Positions 25,719 through 34,289 of a stretch of 64,000 bases of DNA are shown piece after piece. Made by a program: the position numbers and the translations under genes. A model generated the notes under the pieces. That model saw only the letters and a list, made by a program, of their open reading frames with translations, had not been told where the DNA came from and searched no databases. The DNA comes from Streptomyces caeruleatus (GTDB lineage Bacteria > Actinomycetota > Actinomycetes > Streptomycetales > Streptomycetaceae): contig NZ_KQ948930.1 in assembly GCF_001514235.1 (NCBI RefSeq), positions 124,001 to 188,000 on the forward strand, read 5' to 3'. The first letter of the stretch is position 1. The number at the start of each line of letters is the position of its first letter.

Positions 25719-27181
25719 CCGCGGAGAGCACCGTCGCCTCGCCCGGGCAGCAGCGGACGGCGCAGGACGCCGTCACCGCTGTCGACCCGCGCGGCCGGGC
25801 CGCCGGACGCCGGGCGGCCTTCGGGCGCGGTGCGCGTCGCCCGCGGCCCGGCTCCCGGGCGACGCTGTGGCTGGTCGACGGCGGGGCCGCGCTGTCGGCC
25901 GCGGTACTGGTCCTGCCCGCACCGCACCGGTTCTCGCCGGTCATCGTGGTGCTCGTCCTCGGTGTGATCGCGATGAACCGCCGGGCCACGCTGTACGACA
26001 CCTTCCTCGTCCCCGGCGTACTCGACGAACTCCCCGCTGTCTGCGGCCGGATCGCGGTCGGCTGGGCGGCGGTCGTGGCGGTCTCCCCGCTGGGCTCGCT
26101 CCCGCCGGCCGTGCCGGCCACCGCGGTCACCGTGCACTGTCTCGCGGCCTGTGCGGGCCGTGAGGCGGTGCACGGGCGGCGGCGCCGGGCGCTGCGGCGG
26201 CGGCCCCGTCCGGCCCTGGTGGTCGGCCCGGTCGCGGTGGCCCGGCTGGTCTCGGCCGCGCTGCTGCGCCAACCGGGCTGTGGGGTACGGCCGGTGGGAC
26301 TGCTCGCCGACGACCCGGACGTCCTCGGCGACGCCGACGACGAGGCCGGGCTGCCAGTGCTCACCACGGCGCAGGACGCGCGGCGGGCGGTGATCCAGAA
26401 CGGGGTGGAGACGGTGCTCGTCGTGGGGGCCGCCACCCGGACGGAGAAGGCCGCCGTGCTGCGGGGGCTGGCCGCGTACGGCTGCGTGCTGTGGGAGCTG
26501 GACGCGGATCCGCCGTCGTACGGCCCCGGTGGGCGCCGTCAGGGGGCGGGGCAGCTGGCCGGGTTCTCGCGCAGGTTGTTGGGGCCCGGCGGCGGACGGC
26601 GGCGCGGGAGCGTGGGCAAGCGGGTGCTGGACGTGGTGCTCTCGGGTGTGCTGCTGGTGCTGGCCGGGCCGGTGCTGCTGGTGTGCGCGGCCGTGCTGCG
26701 GGTCATGGACGGGCCGGGTGTGGTGTTCCGGCAGGAGCGGATCGGCAAGGACGGCCGGCCGTTCACGATGCTGAAGCTGCGCACCCACCGGCCGGCCAGC
26801 GCGCACGAGGCGGCGACCCGCTGGAGCGTGGCAAACGAGCAGGACATGAGCCCGTTCTGTCATTTCCTGCGGCGCACCTCGCTGGACGAGCTGCTCCAGC
26901 TGTGGAACGTCTTCCGCGGCGACATGAGCCTGGTCGGGCCGCGGCCCGAACGGCCGTACTTCGTCGCGAAGTTCAGCCAGGCCCATCCGGGCTATCCGGC
27001 CCGCCACCGGATGCGGACCGGGATCACCGGGCTCGCGCAGATCCACGGGCTGCGCGGTGACACCTCGATCGAGGACCGGTGCCGTTACGACAACGCCTAC
27101 ATCGACAACTGGTCGCTGTGGCAGGACGTCTGCATCCTGCTGCGCACGGTGGCCCAGTTCGTCCGGCCGACAGGGAGCTGA
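25715..27181 (+). CDS. Polyprenyl-phosphate sugar-1-phosphate transferase (initiating enzyme)
   Basis: 488 aa, start at the ATG overlapping the previous stop. Domain order: Arg-rich N-terminus, hydrophobic helices (LVDGGAALSAAVLVLPAP and following), a central Rossmann-like region, then the bacterial sugar transferase domain from KRVLDVVLSGVLLVLAG. The family motifs RQERIGKDGRPFTMLKLRT, RRTSLDELLQLWNVFRGDMS and GPRPERPYFV are intact. Such WbaP/CpsE-type enzymes transfer a hexose-1-phosphate to undecaprenyl phosphate, the first step of the repeat unit. Confidence 0.92.
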   Translation: MTAESTVASPGQQRTAQDAVTAVDPRGRAAGRRAAFGRGARRPRPGSRATLWLVDGGAALSAAVLVLPAPHRFSPVIVVLVLGVIAMNRRATLYDTFLVPGVLDELPAVCGRIAVGWAAVVAVSPLGSLPPAVPATAVTVHCLAACAGREAVHGRRRRALRRRPRPALVVGPVAVARLVSAALLRQPGCGVRPVGLLADDPDVLGDADDEAGLPVLTTAQDARRAVIQNGVETVLVVGAATRTEKAAVLRGLAAYGCVLWELDADPPSYGPGGRRQGAGQLAGFSRRLLGPGGGRRRGSVGKRVLDVVLSGVLLVLAGPVLLVCAAVLRVMDGPGVVFRQERIGKDGRPFTMLKLRTHRPASAHEAATRWSVANEQDMSPFCHFLRRTSLDELLQLWNVFRGDMSLVGPRPERPYFVAKFSQAHPGYPARHRMRTGITGLAQIHGLRGDTSIEDRCRYDNAYIDNWSLWQDVCILLRTVAQFVRPTGS

Positions 27182-27187
27182 GCACCG

Positions 27188-28762
27188 GTGAGTACTTCCC
27201 CCACGGCCTCTCCCCCGCTCGCGCCGCCCCGGCCGAAGCCGCGGGCCCCGCTGGGCCGGTCCGGCTTCCGCCTGTCCGGCCTCCCCGTCCGGTCCGCGCT
27301 GTCCGCCCCGTCCCTGCTGTCCGTACTGCCCGTCATCGCGGTCGTGGTGCTGCTGGGGCTGCCCGTCACGCCGGGCGGCTCGGCCACGCCCGCCGACGCC
27401 GCCTCGGGACTGGTCGTGCTGGGGGCGCTCGTCCAGGCCGTGCGAGGGGCCCGGCGGCCGCTGACCCGGACGGCGGCGGTCCTGTTCGGGCTGCCCGTGG
27501 TGGGCGTCGCGGTCGCCGCGGCGGGGGCGCTGACCACCAGTGACGCGCTCACCGGACTGGCCCGCTACCTCCAGGTGTTCGTGCTCGTCCCGGTGGCGGT
27601 GCTGCTGCTGGTGCGCGACCGGCGGGGCGCCCGGCTGGTGCTGTGGTCCCTGGTCGGCCTCGCGCTGTGGCAGGGCGCCATCGGGGTGCACCAGAACCTC
27701 ACCAGGACCGGCGCCCTGTACCAGGGGGCCGACATCCGGGCGGTGGGCACGTTCGGGCCGTCCGACGTGATGGGGATGGCGACCGTCGTGGCGTTCGGCG
27801 TGGTGGCCGCGACCGGTCTCGCCCTCGGCACCCGGGCGCGGCGAGAGCGTGTCGTGGCGGCCGTGTGCGCGCTGGCCCTGCTCGTGCCGCTCGCGCTGTC
27901 CTACAGCCGGGGCGCCTGGATCGCCACGGCGTTCGCCTGCGGGGCGCAGCTGCTCCTGGTCGGTGTGCGACGGGCGGTGAAGGTGTTCGCGGCGGCGGCC
28001 GCGGCCGCGGTGGTGCTGGTGGGCGGGCTCGGTCTGGGCGCGGCGACCCTGCAGGAGCGGTTGACCAGCGTCACCCAGGTCACCGACGCGCCGGACCAGT
28101 CGGTCGTCGACCGGTACACGATGTGGGCCGCGGCGGGCGAGATGTGGCGCGGGCATCCGCTGACGGGCGTCGGGCTGAAGGCCTTCCCCGCGCACCGGGA
28201 CGGGCATGCCTCGCTCGCGCTGTCGTCGGGCAGCGACACGGCCGGCGCCGGCCAGGCCTTCCGCCGCCAGCCGCTGCTGTCCCCGCACAACATGTACCTG
28301 CTGCTCCTCAGCGAGCAGGGCATGCTGGGCCTGCTCGCGTTCGCGGGCAGCTGGCTCGCCCTGCTGGTGATCGCGCTGCGCCGGCTGCGGCGCAGCGGAC
28401 GCGCCGTACGGGACTGCGCGCTCCCGGCGTGCGGGCTGCTGCTGTGGCAGCTCGTCAACTTCCTGTACGCCGACATCGGCGGGCCCTCCACCATCCTCGC
28501 CGGGGTCTGCCTCGGCCTGGCTGCCTGGTGGGCCCTGGGGCGCGATGCGCAGGACCCGTCCACCGGGCGACGCCTGGACCACGGGCTCGCCGCACCGGGC
28601 GTAAGCACGGATACGGCCAGTGCGGGGGCTCCCGCCCAGCATGCCGAGAGCACGGACCGGCCGCAGGACGGCCCGGCCTCCGGGCGGACGACGGGACGCT
28701 CGCACCACACCCCGGCCCCTGACGACTCGACGGCCCCGGCCGTGGAATCGGGCCCGCGGTGA
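27188..28762 (+). CDS. O-antigen ligase/polymerase family membrane protein (Wzy_C)
   Basis: 524 aa with about ten hydrophobic helices. The family region contains LSYSRGAWIATAFACG, and the periplasmic-type loop WAAAGEMWRGHPLTGVGLKAF followed by SPHNMYLLLLSEQGMLGL. This is the Wzy_C signature shared by O-antigen ligases and polymerases, so it should join repeat units outside the membrane. A long, Ser/Thr/Pro-rich cytoplasmic tail follows (last ~75 residues). GTG start; the gene ends by overlapping the next GTG. Confidence 0.88.
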   Translation: MSTSPTASPPLAPPRPKPRAPLGRSGFRLSGLPVRSALSAPSLLSVLPVIAVVVLLGLPVTPGGSATPADAASGLVVLGALVQAVRGARRPLTRTAAVLFGLPVVGVAVAAAGALTTSDALTGLARYLQVFVLVPVAVLLLVRDRRGARLVLWSLVGLALWQGAIGVHQNLTRTGALYQGADIRAVGTFGPSDVMGMATVVAFGVVAATGLALGTRARRERVVAAVCALALLVPLALSYSRGAWIATAFACGAQLLLVGVRRAVKVFAAAAAAAVVLVGGLGLGAATLQERLTSVTQVTDAPDQSVVDRYTMWAAAGEMWRGHPLTGVGLKAFPAHRDGHASLALSSGSDTAGAGQAFRRQPLLSPHNMYLLLLSEQGMLGLLAFAGSWLALLVIALRRLRRSGRAVRDCALPACGLLLWQLVNFLYADIGGPSTILAGVCLGLAAWWALGRDAQDPSTGRRLDHGLAAPGVSTDTASAGAPAQHAESTDRPQDGPASGRTTGRSHHTPAPDDSTAPAVESGPR

Positions 28763-30498
28763 GGCCCCGCCCGGCGACGACCGCGCAGGCCACCGAGCAG
28801 GTGCCGGACGGGGACACCACGCGCACGCCCGAGCAGATGCGAGGCGGCAAGGCCCCCCGTGCCGCCGAAGGCGTCCGCCCCGCCCCGTCGGCCGTCCGGC
28901 GGACCGGGGCGCCCTCGCGGCGTTTCCTCGCCAGGGCGACGCTGCTCTCCGCCGCGCTGTCCATGGCCGGGGCGGTCCTCGGGCTCGGGCGGGACCAGAC
29001 GCTCGCCCATCTGTTCGGGGCCGGGGAGGACAGCGACGCGTTTCTCGTCGCGTGGACGCTGCCCGAGCTGGCGTCGACGCTGCTGATCGAGGACGGGATG
29101 GCGTTCGTGCTCGTGCCCGCGTTCAGCGTGGCGCTGGCGCGGCGGGCACGTGGGGTCGGCGCCCTCGACCCCGTGCGCGCCCTGGTCACCGCCTCGCTGC
29201 CGCGGCTGTGCCTGGTCCTCGCCGGCTCGGCCGCCGTGCTCGCGGCCACGGCGCCGCAGGTGGTCTCCGTGCTCGCGCCCGGCCTGCCCGACCCGGCGCT
29301 GGCCGTGTCCTGCACCCGGCTGACCGCGACCTGCGTCCTGAGCTTCGGGCTCGCCGGGTACTTCAGCGCGGCGCTGCGGGCGCACCGCGACTATCTCGCG
29401 CCGGGCGCCATCTACATCGCCTACAACCTCGCGATCATCGCGACGATGTTCGTACTCGCCGACCGCTGGGGCGTACGGGCCGCCGCTCTCGGTGTCGCGA
29501 TCGGCGGGTGCGTCATGGCCGCCGTACAGGCACCGTCGCTGTGGCGGCGAATCACCGCGGGCCGGGAACCCGGTCACCTCGCGCCGGTCTCCGGGTACGA
29601 CGGGGACAGCGGGCGGACGCTCGTGCCGGCCCTGGTCTGCGCGGTCCTGCTGTTCACGCTGTGCCGGCAGTCGCAGGTCCTCATCGAGCGCTACTTCGCC
29701 TCCGGGCTGCCCGCCGGTGCCATCTCGCACCTCAACTACGCCCAGAAGGTCGCCCAGTTCCCGATGTCGCTGGCGATGATGGTGTGCGTCGTCACCTTCC
29801 CGGTGGTGGCGCGGGCCATCGCCGAGGGCGACCTGCGGCGGGCCCGGGAGCGGGTCGAGCGGGACCTGACGCTGATGGGCTGCCTCGTGCTGCTCGGTGC
29901 CGCCCTGGTCGTGGCCGGTGCCCCGCAGATCGTCCAACTCCTTTTCCAGCGCGGTGCGTTCACCGCCGAGGACACCGCCGCGACCGCCGCCGTCATGCGG
30001 GTCTACGCCGTGGGGCTGCTCGGGCACACGCTGGTCGGTGCGCTGGTGCGGTCGTACTTCTCGACCGGCCGCACCACCTGGTTCCCGCTGCTCGCCATGG
30101 GGGCCGGCGCGCTCGTCACCGCCGTCATCAGCGCCTGGGCCGTGGACCCGTGGGGCGCACGCGGCCTCGCCGCGGCCAACGCGGCCGGCATCACCCTCAC
30201 GGCACTGCTCCTGCTGAAGGGGCTGGGGCCGCGCAGCGTGCCCGTGCGGGTCCGCCCGGTCGTCGCCGAGTTGTCACGGCCGGTGCGTGCGGCCGTGTGC
30301 GCCGCCGGAGCCGGGCTGTTCTGCGCAGGTCTGTTCGACTCCCCCACGGCGGCCCTCGCCGCCGGCTGCGCCTGCGCGACCGTCGTCTTCCTGTCGCTGG
30401 CCTGGATCCTCGACGTGGCGGGCGTCCGGGCCCTGCTGCTTCCCGTCACGCACTCCGTCCGTAGCTCCCTCACCCGAAAGCTTCGCCATGGTCGCTGA
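28759..30498 (+). CDS. MurJ/MviN-family lipid flippase
   Basis: 579 aa, about 14 hydrophobic helices, with the MviN features RFLARATLLSAALSMAGAVLG and QVLIERYFASGLPAGAISHLNYA. It probably carries the lipid-linked repeat unit across the membrane, taking the place of a Wzx. The genome's housekeeping MurJ is presumably elsewhere. GTGA overlap with the previous gene; its own 3' end overlaps the deacetylase start by 11 bases. Confidence 0.87.
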   Translation: MRPRPATTAQATEQVPDGDTTRTPEQMRGGKAPRAAEGVRPAPSAVRRTGAPSRRFLARATLLSAALSMAGAVLGLGRDQTLAHLFGAGEDSDAFLVAWTLPELASTLLIEDGMAFVLVPAFSVALARRARGVGALDPVRALVTASLPRLCLVLAGSAAVLAATAPQVVSVLAPGLPDPALAVSCTRLTATCVLSFGLAGYFSAALRAHRDYLAPGAIYIAYNLAIIATMFVLADRWGVRAAALGVAIGGCVMAAVQAPSLWRRITAGREPGHLAPVSGYDGDSGRTLVPALVCAVLLFTLCRQSQVLIERYFASGLPAGAISHLNYAQKVAQFPMSLAMMVCVVTFPVVARAIAEGDLRRARERVERDLTLMGCLVLLGAALVVAGAPQIVQLLFQRGAFTAEDTAATAAVMRVYAVGLLGHTLVGALVRSYFSTGRTTWFPLLAMGAGALVTAVISAWAVDPWGARGLAAANAAGITLTALLLLKGLGPRSVPVRVRPVVAELSRPVRAAVCAAGAGLFCAGLFDSPTAALAAGCACATVVFLSLAWILDVAGVRALLLPVTHSVRSSLTRKLRHGR

Positions 30499-31279
30499 CA
30501 TCTCCGCCGCCCCACGCGCGGTCGAACCCGATCCCGACCCGGTCGCGGAGGGACGCCCGAGAAAGGGTCCCGCCGCCTGGGTGGCCATGTACCACTCCGT
30601 CTCCGACTGCCGGGACGACCCGTACAACGTCACCGTCACGCCCGACCGCCTGGACCGGCAACTCGGCTGGCTCGCGGCCCGCGGGCTGCGCGGGGTGAGC
30701 GTGCGGGAGCTGCTCGCGGCGCGCGCCCGGGGCGCCGAGCGCGGCCTGATCGGGCTCACCTTCGACGACGGGTACACCGACTTCCTCACCCACGCGGTGC
30801 CCGTGCTGCACCGCTGGGGCTTCTCGGCCACCGTGTTCGTGCTGCCCGGGCGGCTCGGCGGCGAGAACTCCTGGGAGCCGACCGGCCCGCGCAAACCCCT
30901 CTTCGACGTGGCCGACGTCCACCGTGCCGTGGCCGCGGGCATGGAGATCGCCTCGCACGGCATGACCCACCTCAACCTGACCAGGACCACGGACGAGGTG
31001 CTGCACCGCGAGGTCGAGGAGAGCCGGCAGCGGCTCGCCGCCCTCACCGGAGGCGACGTCGACGGCTTCTGCTACCCGTACGGCTGTCTCGACGAGCGCG
31101 TCGTCGCCGCCGTGCGCCGGGCCGGGTACCGCTACGCCTGCGCGATCTCCCCCGGCCCGGCCGACTCCGGCGACCTCGCGCTGCCCCGTATCCACCTCGG
31201 GCAGGCGGACATCTCGCTGCGGCTGGAGCTCAAGCGCCGCCTGGCCCGGTACTACGGCCGCGCCCTGGAGGCCGTGTGA
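30488..31279 (+). CDS. Polysaccharide deacetylase (carbohydrate esterase 4)
   Basis: 263 aa from the ATG at 30488, inside the end of the flippase gene. NodB motifs: TFDDGYTD (motif 1, catalytic Asp and metal Asp) and ASHGMTHLN (motif 2, His-x-x-x-His metal ligands), then FCYPYG. It probably removes N-acetyl groups from the polysaccharide or its precursor. There is no signal peptide, so it likely works on cytoplasmic intermediates or is exported in another way. GTGA overlap with the next gene. Confidence 0.9.
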   Translation: MVADISAAPRAVEPDPDPVAEGRPRKGPAAWVAMYHSVSDCRDDPYNVTVTPDRLDRQLGWLAARGLRGVSVRELLAARARGAERGLIGLTFDDGYTDFLTHAVPVLHRWGFSATVFVLPGRLGGENSWEPTGPRKPLFDVADVHRAVAAGMEIASHGMTHLNLTRTTDEVLHREVEESRQRLAALTGGDVDGFCYPYGCLDERVVAAVRRAGYRYACAISPGPADSGDLALPRIHLGQADISLRLELKRRLARYYGRALEAV

Positions 31280-32418
31280 AGGCCCTGCATGTCATCACCG
31301 GCCTCGGCGTGGGCGGCGCGGAACAGCAGCTGCGGCTGCTGCTCCGGCACCTGCCCGCGCAGTGCGACGTGGTGACGCTGACCAACCCCGGTTCCGTCGC
31401 GGCCGGTCTGGCCGCCGACGGCGTCCGCGTCGCCCACCTCGGCATGAGCGGCAACCGTGACGTCGACGCGCTGCCCCGTCTCACCCGGCTGATCCGCGCC
31501 GGCCGCTACGACCTCGTCCACACCCACCTGTACCGGGCCTGTCTGTACGGCCGGGTCGCGGCGCGGCTCGCGGGGGTCGGTGCCGTCGTCGCCACCGAGC
31601 ACTCGATCGGCGAGAGCCGGCTGGAGGGCCGGCCGCTGACGTCGGGGGTCCGCGCCCTCTACCTGGCCGGCGAGCGCCTCGGCCGCGCCACGGTCGCCGT
31701 GTCGCCGACGGTGGCGCAGCGGCTGCGGCACTGGGGCGTGCCCGGGCCGCGCATCCGGGTCATCCCGAACGGCATCGACGCGCCCCGGTTCCGCTTCGAC
31801 GAGGCGCGCCGCGAGGAGGCCCGGGCGTTCCACGGGCTGCCGCCGGACGCCTACGTCGTCGGCGGCGTGGGGCGACTCACCCCGGGCAAGCGGTTCGACG
31901 TGCTCGTGCGGGCACTGCACCAACTGCCCGGCGACGTACGGCTGCTGCTGGTGGGCGCCGGCCCCGAGGAGGCGGCGCTGCGGCGCACCGCGCAGCGGCT
32001 CGGGGTCGCGGAGCGGATGGTGCTGACGGGCGAGCGCCCGTATCTGCCCCTCCCCGGCGACGGCGCGCCCGGCCTCGCCGCCCTGCTGTCCGCGATGGAC
32101 GTGCTCGCCTCGCCGTCGCCCGAGGAGGCCTTCGGCCTGGCCGTGGTCGAGGCGCTGGCGGCCGGGCTCCCCGTGCTGTACGCGAGTTGCCCCGCCGTCG
32201 ACGACATGCCGCCGGACGCGGCCCCCGGAGCCCGGCGCGTCCGGGGCGGGGCCGAGGCGTACGCGCGGGAACTGCTGCGGCTGCGGGCGGTGGGAAGGGA
32301 CGAGCGGCCCGTCCCCGACGTCGTACGCCGCTATGACATCGCGCGTACCGCGCGGCAGTTGATGGATCTGTACACGGCCGCTCTGTCCGGCTCGAACCTG
32401 GAAGTGAGTTCCTCATGA
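31276..32418 (+). CDS. Glycosyltransferase family 4-like
   Basis: 380 aa GT-B enzyme. The N-terminal strand LHVITGLGVGGAEQQLRLLL and the C-terminal SPSPEEAFGLAVVEALAAGLP (EX7E region) are typical of GT4. VVGGVGRLTPGKRFDVLV begins the donor domain. It is likely to add a sugar to the growing repeat unit. GTG start overlaps the deacetylase stop; its stop overlaps the next ATG (ATGA). Confidence 0.88.
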   Translation: MKALHVITGLGVGGAEQQLRLLLRHLPAQCDVVTLTNPGSVAAGLAADGVRVAHLGMSGNRDVDALPRLTRLIRAGRYDLVHTHLYRACLYGRVAARLAGVGAVVATEHSIGESRLEGRPLTSGVRALYLAGERLGRATVAVSPTVAQRLRHWGVPGPRIRVIPNGIDAPRFRFDEARREEARAFHGLPPDAYVVGGVGRLTPGKRFDVLVRALHQLPGDVRLLLVGAGPEEAALRRTAQRLGVAERMVLTGERPYLPLPGDGAPGLAALLSAMDVLASPSPEEAFGLAVVEALAAGLPVLYASCPAVDDMPPDAAPGARRVRGGAEAYARELLRLRAVGRDERPVPDVVRRYDIARTARQLMDLYTAALSGSNLEVSSS

Positions 32419-33089
32419 CAGACAACCCCACTGAGGGTGCCCGGGTGGCCGACCGTACGCGCTCGCGCGTGCTACGGCTGGCCTCATGGTGGTGGCTGCC
32501 GGCCGCCGCGCTGGTCGGTGCCGCGGCAGGCGGCGCCTACGGCCAGCTGAGACCCCCGCAGTACACGGCGACCAGCTCCGTCGTCGCCGTGCCGAACGGC
32601 ACGACCGAGGCCGACTGCACCGACGCGCTCGGCTTCGCGCAGGCGTACGGCCGGGTCGCCACGCAGCTCGCGGTGCTCGGCGACGCCCAGGTGTGGGCGG
32701 GCGTACCGGTCTCGACGCTGCGCGAGAGCGTGGACGTGGCGACCTCGCCGGACGCGCCGATGGTGGCGGTGTCGGCGACGTCGTCGAAGCCCTCGCAGGC
32801 CGTCGACATCGCCAACGCCGTGTCCCGCGCGCTGATCACCGAGGCGGACCACAGCCGTTCGCGCACTGGCATCCGGCTCGAACGCCTCTCCCGTGCCCTG
32901 AAGCCCACCGAGCCGTCGTCCGCGTCCCCGGCGCTGGCCTCGCTGGTGGGCGCGAGCGCCGGCGGGCTGCTGGGCGGCCTCGCGCTGCTGGCGCGGCCAC
33001 GGCGTACCCCGGAGGACGACGACGACCAGGGCCACGCCTCGGTCCCCGGCCCGGCAGGCGCCGCCGACGCCCGCGGGACGCTTGGGTGA
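32415..33089 (+). CDS. Chain-length determinant-like (Wzz) protein
   Basis: 224 aa, with one hydrophobic helix near each end: WWWLPAAALVGAAAGGAYGQ and LVGASAGGLLGGLALLARP. The intervening extracellular part starts PPQYTATSSVVAV, the typical Wzz opening, and includes SSKPSQAVDIANAVSRALI. There is no Walker motif or tyrosine-kinase domain, so it lacks the cytoplasmic partner of many Gram-positive systems. It should set polymer length or organise the export complex. Both ends overlap neighbours by four bases. Confidence 0.83.
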   Translation: MTDNPTEGARVADRTRSRVLRLASWWWLPAAALVGAAAGGAYGQLRPPQYTATSSVVAVPNGTTEADCTDALGFAQAYGRVATQLAVLGDAQVWAGVPVSTLRESVDVATSPDAPMVAVSATSSKPSQAVDIANAVSRALITEADHSRSRTGIRLERLSRALKPTEPSSASPALASLVGASAGGLLGGLALLARPRRTPEDDDDQGHASVPGPAGAADARGTLG

Positions 33090-34225
33090 GCGGGTACGGG
33101 CGCGCGCTGACGGTGGAGGTGTGCACCGACGAGCGCGCCTTCGCGGCGCTGGCCGGCGACTGGGAACGCCTGCACGGCGCGTGCCCGTCCGCGACGGCGT
33201 TCCAGAGCCATGCCTGGCTGCACTCGTGGTGGCAGTCGTACGGCAGGCCGGGCCGGCTGCGGCTCGTGCTGGTGCGCAAGGGCGGTGCGCTGGTGGCGGC
33301 CGCGCCGCTGATGCGGGTGCGTCGGCCGCTGCCGGCACTGGTGCCGATGGGCGGCGCCATCACCGACCTCTGCGATGTGCTCATCGACGACGAGGTGGCC
33401 GCGCCGGCCGCCGGGGCGCTCGCGGGCGCGCTGGCCGAGCTGGCGCGCACCGCCCTGGTCGACTTCCGTGAGGTGCGGCCGGGCGGCGCGATGGAACGCG
33501 TCTACCTGTGCTGGCGCGGGCCGCGGCACCGGCTGCCCGACTCGGTGTGCCTGGAGCTGCCCGCCGTCCCCATGGACGAGCTGGTCGGGCGGCTGTCGTC
33601 GCGGCACGCCCAGCGGGTCCGCAACAAGGTGAACCGGCTCGCGCGGCTCGGCATCGAGTGGCGCCTCGTGGGCGGCGACGAGACCGACGCCGCGCTGCGT
33701 CGGCTGCTCGCGCTGCACCGGCTGCAGTGGCAGGGCCGGCGGATGTCGTCGGAGCACGCGCGGCCGCGGTTCCTGGAACACCTGGTCCGCTCGGCGGCGC
33801 CGATGACCCGGTCGGGGCAGGCCGCGGTGATGGAGTTCCTGCTCGACGGGACGGTGGTGGCGGTCAATCTCAATCTGCTGTCGGGACGTCCTGGAGGGCT
33901 GGCGGGCACCTATCTCTACGGCTTTCACCCTCAGCTGCGGGAGCGGAAGGTGGACGTGGCGGCGATGCTGCTGCACGCGTCCACCGAGCACCTCACGTCC
34001 GTCGACGGGCACCGGGTGCTGAGCCTGCTGCGCGGTGACGAGCCGTACAAGTACCGCTGGCACCCCAAGAGGGTCGTCAACCAGCGCCTGCTGCTGGCCC
34101 GGCGCCGCACCGCACCACTGCTGGCGGCCGCCGTCGCGGAGGCGGGGGCGCGGCAGCGGGCCAAGCGGGTGCTGCGCCGGGAGGCGGAGCAAGCGCCACA
34201 GGCGGAACAGGTGGATCAGCAGTAA
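33086..34225 (+). CDS. GNAT/FemAB-like acyltransferase, last gene of the cluster
   Basis: 379 aa from a GTG that overlaps the previous stop. It belongs to the acetyltransferase_6/BioF2-like group: AFQSHAWLHSWWQSYG at the N-terminus, then SSRHAQRVRNKVNRL and a C-terminal GNAT-like core ending with LLRGDEPYKYRW. Members modify polysaccharide precursors (acetylation or aminoacylation of sugars). The C-terminus is charged. The gene ends the rightward cluster, 64 bases before the convergent GH26-like gene. Confidence 0.82.
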   Translation: MSGYGRALTVEVCTDERAFAALAGDWERLHGACPSATAFQSHAWLHSWWQSYGRPGRLRLVLVRKGGALVAAAPLMRVRRPLPALVPMGGAITDLCDVLIDDEVAAPAAGALAGALAELARTALVDFREVRPGGAMERVYLCWRGPRHRLPDSVCLELPAVPMDELVGRLSSRHAQRVRNKVNRLARLGIEWRLVGGDETDAALRRLLALHRLQWQGRRMSSEHARPRFLEHLVRSAAPMTRSGQAAVMEFLLDGTVVAVNLNLLSGRPGGLAGTYLYGFHPQLRERKVDVAAMLLHASTEHLTSVDGHRVLSLLRGDEPYKYRWHPKRVVNQRLLLARRRTAPLLAAAVAEAGARQRAKRVLRREAEQAPQAEQVDQQ

Positions 34226-34289
34226 CTCCCGTCCCCCCTCAGTCGCCCCCCAGTCGGCCCCTTCACTCGGGCCACTTCACTCGGGCCCT

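Noticed and set aside
25643..28708. Very long antisense open frame across the exopolysaccharide genes
   Set aside because: Low-complexity Arg/Gln/His-rich translation typical of an antisense shadow; the opposite strand encodes clear transferases and membrane proteins.
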